Assembly: GCA_900554265.1 (NCBI GenBank)
Contig: USGZ01000105.1
Coordinates: forward strand, 1-6,481
DNA: 6,481 nt
Source: an uncultured Porphyromonadaceae bacterium
GTDB lineage: Bacteria; Bacteroidota; Bacteroidia; Bacteroidales; Muribaculaceae
Direction of reading: 5' to 3'
Shown here: positions 1-6,412 of the stretch, piece after piece
Numbering within the stretch: position 1 is the stretch's first letter
Layout: each line of letters begins with the position of its first letter
Notes under the pieces: generated by a model
What the model saw: only the letters and a program-made list of their open reading frames with translations
Told to the model about the DNA's origin: nothing
Databases searched by the model: none
Made by a program: the position numbers and the translations under genes

Positions 1-1
1 G

Positions 2-592
2 GCAGATGGCCTCGACAGAGGGGCGCAGTCGGTTGTTGCGCGTGTCGTACTCCCAGCGTTCGATTACGAAGTAGGAAAGCACCTCGTTGGTAGGCACGTC
101 GTTCTCGTCGATTTCGAAGCGCGGATGGCGCTCGGTCGACCCACGGCCCTCGGTATAGGGGATATGGAAGCGGTCCAGCACGTCGCGCGCCTTGACCTGA
201 TATTGCTCGGTGAAGATTTCGCGGCCGTCGAGGTACTCGTAAGCCGCCAGGTCGCCGTTGGACACCAGCCGCAGAATTATGCGGAAAAGGTTTTCCTGGC
301 CTTCGACAGGTTCTTCCGGGAAGTAGAGGGCGGCGTTCTGGTCCTTGTCCAGGTCGATGGAGCGGTAGATTACGCGCATCCACTGGCGGTCGGCGTCCGT
401 GATGGAGGAGTTGGACTCGCCGTAGAAGTTCTGCATGCGCTCTGTCACGGCCGGTGCCGACGTGTTGCGGTCGCGGCGATCGCGGTCGGTGCGGCGCACC
501 ACGCCCTGCTGGTCCTGGGCGGTCGCTCCGAGAGCGCAGCCCCCGAGAAGGAGGACTGCCGCGGCGGTGCGGAAAAGATATTGCATATTCAT
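2..592 (-). CDS. porN: PorN/GldN, T9SS periplasmic ring component (3' end cut off by window)
   Basis: PorN/GldN is the periplasmic partner of the lipoprotein PorK; together they form the large ring under the outer membrane that is driven by PorM (family knowledge). The frame opens at an ATG at 592 and stays open for 197 codons to the left edge, so the C-terminal part is missing; the family is usually about 300 residues or more. Residues 1-26 form a signal peptide with a hydrophobic run and a likely cleavage near ATAQ. Residues 27-50 are Arg/Asp-rich and probably flexible. The conserved core starts near residue 65, with W71, RVIYRSIDL (73-81), NAALYFPEEP (86-95), YEYLDG (118-123) and DRFHIPY (140-146). 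A second in-frame ATG lies two codons in; the first is used here. The gene starts 17 nt after the porM stop, giving the usual L-M-N order. An oddity is the lipobox-like LGGC at 16-19. Identity is firm from motifs and position. Confidence 0.95.
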   Translation of the reverse strand, partial: MNMQYLFRTAAAVLLLGGCALGATAQDQQGVVRRTDRDRRDRNTSAPAVTERMQNFYGESNSSITDADRQWMRVIYRSIDLDKDQNAALYFPEEPVEGQENLFRIILRLVSNGDLAAYEYLDGREIFTEQYQVKARDVLDRFHIPYTEGRGSTERHPRFEIDENDVPTNEVLSYFVIERWEYDTRNNRLRPSVEAIC

Positions 593-609
593 TGTTGCGG
601 TGTATTGGC

Positions 610-2175
610 TTAGTTTACGATAACTTCCATCGGCGAGAGGTCGCGGACGGTTCCGTCCGGCCCTTTGGCCTTGATGCGGGAGATGTAGAATCGCTTGCCG
701 CGGCTGAGTCGCTGGATTTTCTGCTTCTGGCCGGGCGAGAAGGCGTCGCCGGAGCTGATGTCGGTGATGGCGTTGCCCATCGAGTCGAACATCACGGTCT
801 CGAACGACTGCACCTGGAAGGGGGTGTCGAGGAGTCCGTCGTCGATGGCGGCCTGGAGGACGTTGGCGTTGAGGAGCACGGCCTTGGCTATCGGACGGCC
901 GCCGCGGTAGTGCTCGGCGTTGCCGTTGGCGTCGGTGTAGGCGATGAAGGGCGTCGGGTCGGGCAGACGGCGCACGCGGAAGTTCGACGTGGCCATGGTC
1001 ACGTTGTTGCCGTCCATGTTCGCCGTCACGGTGACCACGGCCTCGGAGCCTACGCGCTCGGGGCGTGCGATCCAGCTGTCGCCGTTGCGGACGAGGCTGC
1101 CGTTGGTCATAGAGGCGGATATGTCGCCCATGGCCACGCCCGGAACGGAGATGCTCACCGGGTTGTCGATGCCGGCGTAGAGCACGTTCATCATCGTGGC
1201 CGATACTGTCGCCATAGGCTCGATTACGGTGTAGGAGGAGGAGAAATCGCGGCGCGTCACGGTGCCGTCGCCGTTGGTTACCTCGAGGTAGCCGTCGTAG
1301 GAGAAGGTGCCGGTGCTTCCGGTGCCGATTTCATACAGGCCGCGGTCGTTGTCCAGCGGCGTTCCGCCGATATATACGCGGGGGCGCTGTGTGGTGTCGA
1401 CGGCTGCCAGGACAATGTTGGCGGAATACTTGCCGCCGCGCATCACCAGGCGGCTCTGCGGCATTACGTAGGCGCTGAGTTCGTTGACGCGGAGGTCTCC
1501 GGCGTCGACCTGGCTCAGGAGCGAGCTCAGGACCTCGCCTTCGGCGTAGAGAATGTCGCTCTGCAGCTTGGAAAGCAGGGTGATTGCGGCCACGACGGGC
1601 TGCTGGTCGAAACGGCTTTCCTCCCAGAGCTGCGGCGCAAGAGTGCCGCGGCGCGTTACCTGGCTGGTGTTAAGAGCCTCGGCGATGTTGTTGCGCTGGG
1701 TGGTGTCCGGGATGAGCTGCGTCATGAAGTCGCGGTAGGCGTCGATGCGCTCGCGCAGGATTCTGCCGCGGGGATTGGCGGGATTGAGCATGACCACGGC
1801 GGCGCTCTCGAGGTCGTCGCGGTTGAGGATATGGTCCGGGTCGGCGCCGTCGCCGTCGGCCTTGTCGACGATTTCCTGCTTGAGGGTGTCGACGTAGAGG
1901 TAGATTTCGCGGGTTGCCAGGCGCACGTCGCCGGCTTTGGCGAGCCAGGGCGCGCCCTTGTCCGGGTTCTGCTCGGTCAGGGCCTCCAGCTGTCGGTAGA
2001 TGGTGCTGTTGCGCTGGTCTACGTTGGCGTTGGATCGCCTCAGACCGTCCTGCACCTGAGTGAATCCGTCCAGTACGTCGCTGCTGACGTTGAGCGCCAG
2101 CATGGCCGTCAGAACGATGTACATCAGGTTGATCATCTTCTGACGGGGCGACAGACGGTTGTTGTTAGCTCCCAT
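610..2175 (-). CDS. porM: PorM/GldM, T9SS proton-driven motor subunit
   Basis: PorM (GldM) pairs with PorL in the inner membrane, where proton flow drives rotation, and its long periplasmic part carries the force to the PorK-PorN ring (family knowledge). The 521-residue length matches the family (about 510-520). A short cytoplasmic N-terminus carries the signature SPRQKMINLMY at 9-19. R11 aligns with GldM Arg9 of F. johnsoniae, a key motor residue. A single membrane helix covers about residues 14-32, followed by NVSSDVLDGF. About 36-220 is helical (the D1 bundle), and the rest is beta-rich with Ig-like periplasmic domains, starting near the motif SRLVMRGGKYSANIVL and running to the C-terminus; these domain limits are estimates. 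The ATG at 2175 lies 14 nt after the porL stop and puts the signature at the expected distance from the N-terminus. No truncation or frameshift is seen. Confidence 0.98.
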   Translation of the reverse strand: MGANNNRLSPRQKMINLMYIVLTAMLALNVSSDVLDGFTQVQDGLRRSNANVDQRNSTIYRQLEALTEQNPDKGAPWLAKAGDVRLATREIYLYVDTLKQEIVDKADGDGADPDHILNRDDLESAAVVMLNPANPRGRILRERIDAYRDFMTQLIPDTTQRNNIAEALNTSQVTRRGTLAPQLWEESRFDQQPVVAAITLLSKLQSDILYAEGEVLSSLLSQVDAGDLRVNELSAYVMPQSRLVMRGGKYSANIVLAAVDTTQRPRVYIGGTPLDNDRGLYEIGTGSTGTFSYDGYLEVTNGDGTVTRRDFSSSYTVIEPMATVSATMMNVLYAGIDNPVSISVPGVAMGDISASMTNGSLVRNGDSWIARPERVGSEAVVTVTANMDGNNVTMATSNFRVRRLPDPTPFIAYTDANGNAEHYRGGRPIAKAVLLNANVLQAAIDDGLLDTPFQVQSFETVMFDSMGNAITDISSGDAFSPGQKQKIQRLSRGKRFYISRIKAKGPDGTVRDLSPMEVIVN

Positions 2176-2189
2176 GGGTCAGTCTGCGG

Positions 2190-3083
2190 TCAGTCTTGGT
2201 TCTGGGTGACTTTGGTCTGCGCGTTGCCTACGGGCATGCCGTCGATGTCCGGAGGCGTCATGCCGGGGCGGTACATGTTGATGGTCATTGCCGTGAGCAT
2301 CTTCTCGTAGACGTTGTTGAGCTGCTGCATGTAGCGGGCCATACGTTCGGTCTCCTCGCAGTAGCGGGCGCTCTGGGTGGCGCTCTTCTCGTACATGTCG
2401 CGGATGTCCTTGATACCGCGGTTCACGCGGTCGATGCTCTCGATCTGGCCGGACACGCTGCGGAGCTGGAGCTCGTAGATGGAGTTCAGGCCGGAGATAT
2501 TGTGGTGCAGACGGGTCATCTGCTCGACGTAGCCGTCGGAGCTGCCGGAGATGGCCTCGGAGTTGTCGGTGATGGAGCGGTAGCTGCGCAGGAGGGTGGC
2601 GCTGACCTCGTTGAGGGCGGCGGTGGTCTCGTGAAGCTTCTTCATGTCCTCGGCCAGGGCGTTCATTGTCTCGAGGTACTGGCGAGTGGCCTCGGCGGCG
2701 TTCTGCGCGGGAGCGTGGATGGCCTGTGCGTCACCGGCGGAGAGGGGAGTGCCGGCTACGGCGGTGGCCACCGGGCCTGCGTGGGCGGCGCGTGGAGCGG
2801 CGTCTTCCGCCCCGGCTTCCTCATCGGCCAGCGAGGGATAGACCTTTTCCCACTGGTACTCCTTCGGCGGACGGTCGAAGGCGGTGAGGAGGAACATCAG
2901 CACCTCCGTGCCCATGCCGACGGAAAGCAGCAGGTTGCCGCCGGGAAGGTGAAGAATCTTGAACAATGCGCCCCAGATAACCACGGCAGCGCCGATACTG
3001 TAGGCGAAATTGAAGAAACGCTGGCCTTTCTCGCTGCTGATGAAAGCACCGATGCCACGCTTGTATGTCTGTATTTTTCCCAT
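2190..3083 (-). CDS. porL: PorL/GldL, T9SS motor inner-membrane subunit
   Basis: PorL (GldL) forms the inner-membrane ring around the PorM helices and conducts the protons that power secretion (family knowledge). The protein has 297 residues, in the Bacteroidales PorL range and longer than flavobacterial GldL. Two membrane hairpin helices lie at about 23-44 and 50-69. By aligning remembered F. johnsoniae GldL by eye, Y28, K42, H45 and E60 correspond to Tyr13, Lys27, His30 and the essential Glu49; D70 sits at Glu59. The motif GALFKILHLPGGN (38-50) is diagnostic. Residues 86-130 are an Ala-rich linker. From about 131 the protein is helical and probably coiled coil in the cytoplasm, ending with the conserved LNNVYEKMLTAM (255-266). 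The N-terminal stretch before the first helix (YKRGIGAFISSEKG) is typical of the PorL branch and supports the ATG at 3083, 30 nt after the porK stop. Confidence 0.98.
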   Translation of the reverse strand: MGKIQTYKRGIGAFISSEKGQRFFNFAYSIGAAVVIWGALFKILHLPGGNLLLSVGMGTEVLMFLLTAFDRPPKEYQWEKVYPSLADEEAGAEDAAPRAAHAGPVATAVAGTPLSAGDAQAIHAPAQNAAEATRQYLETMNALAEDMKKLHETTAALNEVSATLLRSYRSITDNSEAISGSSDGYVEQMTRLHHNISGLNSIYELQLRSVSGQIESIDRVNRGIKDIRDMYEKSATQSARYCEETERMARYMQQLNNVYEKMLTAMTINMYRPGMTPPDIDGMPVGNAQTKVTQNQD

Positions 3084-3113
3084 GTTTCTGAGCTGTTTGC
3101 GGAGAGTTGGTAT

Positions 3114-4568
3114 TTAGCGTCTGCCCTGCTGTTTCTGGCCTTTGGCAAAGCCTATCTGGGTGCGGACGCATCGGAATCCGATGTATGAGCGCTGCTCGTT
3201 CTGGTATTCCCACATGCGGAGGTCCGAGCGGACGTTGTGGGCCACGTCCTTCCACGAACCGCCGCGCACGATTTTGCGCTTCATGCGGTAGGGGTCCTCG
3301 ACGGCGGCGTCGTAGCGGTACTCGGGGTTGAGGTCGCTGGTCAGGCGCCCGACGCTTTCGGTGAAGGCTGTCGATGTCCATTCGCTGACGTTGCCGGCCA
3401 TGTCGTAGAGTCCGAAGTCGTTCGGGGCGTATGTGCCGACGCGCGAGGTGATTACATGACCGTCCATCACGTAGTTGCCCTCCTGGGGCTTGAAGTTGGC
3501 GTAGAAGCAACCCTTGTCGTCGCTCATGGTCAGGTCGCCGTCCCAGGGGTACATGTTCTCGTTGACGCCGGCGCGGGCGGCATACTCCCATTCGGCTTCG
3601 GTAGGCAGGCGGTAGGGCTCCACGTAGAGGCCCTCGCGGCCGAGGCTGCGGCGCAGGTATTCGGTGCGCCAGTGGGCGAAGGCGTTGGCCTGCTCCCAGC
3701 TCACGCCGACCACGGGATACTCGCTGTAGCCGCCGTGGGCGAAGTACATGCGCACGTAAGGCTCGTTGTAGGCGTTCTCGAAGTCGTTGATCCAGGCGGT
3801 AGTGTCCGGATATACGTTTACGATATAGGTGTTCAGGAAGTCGTAGGGACCGGTGAGGTCGCGGGTTATGGTGCGGAGCACGATTTCGCCGTTCTCGTCA
3901 ATCCACGCGGTGTCCTTGGAAATCTGCGGGTCAGAGGTCGGCGTAGGCAGGTCGGTGTTGTACTCGCGGCGACGCTTGTCCAGACGGTTGCGGCGGCGCG
4001 CGGCCTCGGTGTGGTTATAGACTTCGTAGCGGTAGTTCAGCTGCGTGGGGTCCAGTTCCCGGGCGCCGGTGATGGGGTTGGTGCGGTAGAGGCTCTCGAT
4101 TGCGCGCTGCTCGTCCTCGTTGGGATTGCGCCAGGGAATCGCCTTGTTCCAGTTCAGGTGGGGAGTCACGGGGTTGCCCTCGCGGTCCTCCTCGATCTTG
4201 AAGTCCTCGTTTCCGCCGAAGGCGGGGTCGGCCAGGCGTTCGCGGATAATGGAGTCGCGGACCCAGAATACAAATTGCTTGTACTTGCTGTTGGTCACTT
4301 CGGTCTCGTCCATCCAGAAACCGTCGACGGAAATGCCGCGTGCGTTTGCGGCCAGGTTCCACAGCGAGTCGTTCTGGGCCACGCCTACTTTCATGGAGCC
4401 GCGGTCCACGAGCACCATTCCGTACGGGGTGGGTTCGGTCCAGGAGGTGCCGCCCACGCCTGTGACTTCGCCGCCGGCCGAAGAGCGGCCGCCGGAAGCG
4501 CAGGAGGCCAGCCCGGAAGCTGCCGCCGTGACAAGGAGTATCAGTGCTGTGCTGTTAAGTTTGTTCAT
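3114..4568 (-). CDS. porK: PorK/GldK, T9SS outer-membrane ring lipoprotein with FGE-like fold
   Basis: PorK (GldK) is an outer-membrane lipoprotein that binds PorN and builds the periplasmic T9SS ring (family knowledge). The 484-residue protein starts with a lipoprotein signal peptide whose lipobox LASC ends at C23, which supports the ATG at 4568. The remainder is a formylglycine-generating-enzyme/sulfatase-modifying-factor fold: YGMVLVDRGSMKVG near residue 50, DGFWMDETEVTNSKYKQFV, RLPTEAEWEYA (320-330), FGLYDMAGNVSEW (385-397), RGGSW (435-439) and GFRC (464-467). Between about 130 and 290 lies the long charged insertion typical of GldK rather than of true enzymes. Only three Cys are present (C23, C354, C467), and none lies just after RGGSW where FGE keeps its catalytic pair, so it should be a structural pseudoenzyme. 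The gap from porP is 37 nt. An unrelated FGE-family enzyme is unlikely given the lipobox and the porL neighbour. Confidence 0.97.
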   Translation of the reverse strand: MNKLNSTALILLVTAAASGLASCASGGRSSAGGEVTGVGGTSWTEPTPYGMVLVDRGSMKVGVAQNDSLWNLAANARGISVDGFWMDETEVTNSKYKQFVFWVRDSIIRERLADPAFGGNEDFKIEEDREGNPVTPHLNWNKAIPWRNPNEDEQRAIESLYRTNPITGARELDPTQLNYRYEVYNHTEAARRRNRLDKRRREYNTDLPTPTSDPQISKDTAWIDENGEIVLRTITRDLTGPYDFLNTYIVNVYPDTTAWINDFENAYNEPYVRMYFAHGGYSEYPVVGVSWEQANAFAHWRTEYLRRSLGREGLYVEPYRLPTEAEWEYAARAGVNENMYPWDGDLTMSDDKGCFYANFKPQEGNYVMDGHVITSRVGTYAPNDFGLYDMAGNVSEWTSTAFTESVGRLTSDLNPEYRYDAAVEDPYRMKRKIVRGGSWKDVAHNVRSDLRMWEYQNEQRSYIGFRCVRTQIGFAKGQKQQGRR

Positions 4569-4605
4569 ATCGGGGGTATGCTACGTTTTCTATTGCTGAA
4601 ATGGT

Positions 4606-5619
4606 TTACATCAGGCGGACGCTTTTGTGCCTGTTCCTGTTTTTCTCGCCCAGGTCGAGCTTAAGGCTGTAGCCTACGAAGATTTCGTGGCTGCCGGAAG
4701 AGGCCCGGTTGATGGCTGTGGTGGCGTAGTCGTAGCTGTAGCCTATGAAGAAATTCTTGATTTCGGCTGACAGCGAAGCGATTATCGCGTCCTTCCACCT
4801 GTATCCGACACCGAAAGTGAACATCTTGCGGTATCGGAGCCGGGCGTTGATTTCGGCCGTGGTGAAGGTGAAGTCGCTCTTCACCAGCACCGAAGGCAAT
4901 ATATCAAATAACGTATTATTTATCGGAATATTGCAGCCGCCGGTGAAATAGAGCGTACGTCTGGCGGTGAAGGTGTACTTGCGCTCGGTGTTGTCCGAGC
5001 CGCCGGAAGCGCCCTCGGCGGTCATGCTTACGGTAGGGCTGTTGAGGTGCGTCGCGCCAAGGCCGGCGTAGAAGAGTCTGTGCTGGTACCAGATGCCCGC
5101 CTGGAGGTCCAGGCCGGTGCCGTGGATATCGGTGGTCGGGATGCCCTGGTCCGTGCCTTCGTGATAATCGTCGTCGTCGGGGATGAATACCTTGCTGCCT
5201 TTGAATGCCTGGTCGTAGAGTCCGATGCCTAAGCCTATCGTCCATTCGCCCTTGAGCTTGCGGAACTTGTAGGCAAGCTGGGCGTCGATGTTCAGGCTTT
5301 TGTAGAGGCCCTGGCTCTCCTGATCCAGCATCAGGCCTACGCCGATGCGCTTGCCGAAGAGCTTCAGGGGCATGTCGGCCACGCCGGCGAAGGTAGTCGG
5401 GGCATTGTCGATGCCTACCCACTGCATTCGGGCGCCACCGCGGATGCGCAGGTTGTCGGTCAGACCGATGGCCGCGGGGTTGTAGAACGACGGGATTTCG
5501 TAGTACTGCGAGAACTGGGCGTCGGTCTGCGCCGTGGCGCCCAGTGCGCAGAGGAGGAGGGCACCGGCAAGCGCGAGCCGGCGCAGGGTGGAGGATATGG
5601 TGCCTGAGATTCCGTACAT
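4606..5619 (-). CDS. porP: PorP/SprF family T9SS outer-membrane barrel protein
   Basis: PorP/SprF proteins are outer-membrane barrels associated with the T9SS ring and needed for secretion (family knowledge). From the ATG at 5619 the product has 337 residues. The signal peptide covers 1-31, ending in GATAQ. The mature protein opens with the family signature AQFSQYYEIPSFYNPAAIG (34-52), followed by RMQWVGIDNAP and GKRIGVGLMLDQESQGLYKS. The C-terminal half carries alternating barrel strands, then NFFIGYSYDYATTAIN, SGSHEIFVGYSL and a basic tail ending SVRLM, all typical of the family. The frame also allows a TTG at 5634, five codons earlier and overlapping the porT stop; the ATG is preferred because it is a normal codon and leaves a 7-nt gap and a complete signal peptide. 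Its place directly before porK identifies it as the operon-linked PorP rather than one of the scattered SprF paralogues. Confidence 0.95.
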   Translation of the reverse strand: MYGISGTISSTLRRLALAGALLLCALGATAQTDAQFSQYYEIPSFYNPAAIGLTDNLRIRGGARMQWVGIDNAPTTFAGVADMPLKLFGKRIGVGLMLDQESQGLYKSLNIDAQLAYKFRKLKGEWTIGLGIGLYDQAFKGSKVFIPDDDDYHEGTDQGIPTTDIHGTGLDLQAGIWYQHRLFYAGLGATHLNSPTVSMTAEGASGGSDNTERKYTFTARRTLYFTGGCNIPINNTLFDILPSVLVKSDFTFTTAEINARLRYRKMFTFGVGYRWKDAIIASLSAEIKNFFIGYSYDYATTAINRASSGSHEIFVGYSLKLDLGEKNRNRHKSVRLM

Positions 5620-5626
5620 CGGGCGT

Positions 5627-6343
5627 TTATTCAAAATAGAAGGTCAGGACTATCATTTTCGAGGTAGCCTTGGTGAGCGATTCCGTGAACTTCATCTTGT
5701 CCGGATTGTCGTCCAGGTCGGGGCGCTTGTGCTGGAGCACGTCGCCGAGGCCGAAACAGAATTTGAGTTCCGGAACGAGCTTGAAATAAGGCAGATAGAA
5801 GTCGAAACCGAAACCTGCGGTGAGGAAGAACTCGCTGGTCTTGAGCTTGAGGAAGTCGGAGCTTTTCTTGCCTACGTCGAATGCGGGCATCACGCCGGCG
5901 AGAATGTAGGGGCGCGAGTTGCGCCAGCGCATTGCGTTGAATTTCAGCTCGAGCGGCATCACCACGTAGGCCGTCTTGATGTTCTCGCGCTCGGTGGCGT
6001 CGGAGTTGAGGTCGACGAAGGAGATGTCGCGGCTGCCGAAGTACATGCCCGGGGTGAAGCGGACGCTGAAATAGTTGTTCAGGCGCAGGTCGAACAGGCC
6101 GTTGACGCAGAAACCGGGCTGATAGTTGGGCTGGTCCATGCGCCACTGCTGTCCGTCGGCGGTAACGTGGCCGTTATGGGTGAACATGAGGTCGCCGGCG
6201 TACATCCCGACGGAGAATCCCAGGTGCCATGCGCGCATGTCCGCGTACGGGCGGTTGAGCAGCTCGTCGTTGAGCCGGCGCGCGGAGGCGCCCGCGGCGG
6301 CGAGCAGCATTGCAAGCATTATGATAATTCTGGCGTATCTCAT
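5627..6343 (-). CDS. porT: PorT/SprT-type T9SS outer-membrane beta-barrel protein
   Basis: PorT (SprT) is a small outer-membrane beta-barrel protein required for T9SS function, with an unclear molecular role (family knowledge). The product has 238 residues, matching the usual size of about 220-245. Residues 1-21 are a signal peptide ending GASA. The barrel strands alternate through the chain; recognisable PorT blocks are LFDLRLNNYFSVRFTPGMYFGSR, a middle strand with VVMPLELKFNAMRW, RPYILAGVMPAFDVGKK, GFGFDFYLPYFKLVPELKFC and the final strand IVLTFYFE with an aromatic near the C-terminus. The ATG at 6343 gives the complete signal peptide, and an A/T-rich stretch sits just before it. The gene ends 7 nt before porP, so the two are probably cotranscribed and translated together. 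A generic PorT-like porin of another pathway is possible, but the C-terminal motifs and the T9SS neighbours favour true PorT. The call is from memory of the family, not a search. Confidence 0.85.
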   Translation of the reverse strand: MRYARIIIMLAMLLAAAGASARRLNDELLNRPYADMRAWHLGFSVGMYAGDLMFTHNGHVTADGQQWRMDQPNYQPGFCVNGLFDLRLNNYFSVRFTPGMYFGSRDISFVDLNSDATERENIKTAYVVMPLELKFNAMRWRNSRPYILAGVMPAFDVGKKSSDFLKLKTSEFFLTAGFGFDFYLPYFKLVPELKFCFGLGDVLQHKRPDLDDNPDKMKFTESLTKATSKMIVLTFYFE

Positions 6344-6356
6344 TATAGATTAAACG
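6344..6356 (-). promoter_or_regulatory. A/T-rich translation leader before porT
   Basis: The 13 bases directly before the porT ATG read TTTAATCTATA-like on the minus strand, in sharp contrast to the GC-rich spacer further upstream. There is no Shine-Dalgarno sequence. Bacteroidota commonly rely on such A-rich or A/T-rich, unstructured leaders for initiation, so this supports the start at 6343. No clear Bacteroidota promoter (TTTG at -33 with TAnnTTTG at -7) is visible in the spacer, so whether porT has its own promoter or is read from upstream is open. Confidence 0.4.
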
Positions 6357-6361
6357 CCGTC

Positions 6362-6384
6362 CGGCCCGCAATATTGCCCGGCCG
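6362..6384. repeat. GC-rich interrupted inverted repeat between the upstream gene and porT
   Basis: Arms CGGCC (6362-6366) and GGCCG (6380-6384) can pair around a central 10-bp palindrome GCAATATTGC (6368-6377), separated by a 1 x 2 nt internal loop. It lies within the 69-nt spacer between the upstream stop and the porT start. On the minus strand, the direction of transcription here, it is not followed by a T run, so it is not a convincing intrinsic terminator for the upstream gene. It could be an mRNA leader hairpin, a protein-binding palindrome or chance in GC-rich DNA. Confidence 0.4.
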
Positions 6385-6412
6385 CGCGATTTTTCCCCGC
6401 AGCCGCCGGGGC

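Noticed and set aside
454..2310. A 618-codon open frame on the plus strand, antisense to porM.
   Set aside because: It is a shadow of porM in GC-rich DNA: low-complexity Val/Gly/Ala/His/Asp-rich translation with no domain, signal or membrane pattern, while the minus strand encodes an unmistakable PorM.
2196..3188. A 330-codon open frame on the plus strand, antisense to porL and running into porK.
   Set aside because: It spans a gene boundary, is low complexity, and PorL on the opposite strand is clearly the real product.
3237..4664. A 475-codon open frame on the plus strand, antisense to porK.
   Set aside because: Same cause: the translation is Val/Gly/Ala-rich without recognisable motifs, and the minus strand holds full-length PorK.
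5620..5634. TTG start for porP at 5634, giving five extra residues and an 8-nt overlap with porT.
   Set aside because: The ATG at 5619 is a normal start, leaves a complete signal peptide and a 7-nt gap; the extra residues add nothing recognisable.
6362..6394. Hairpin followed by five T on the plus strand, resembling an intrinsic terminator.
   Set aside because: The T run is separated from the stem by several bases, and no plus-strand gene lies upstream for it to terminate.
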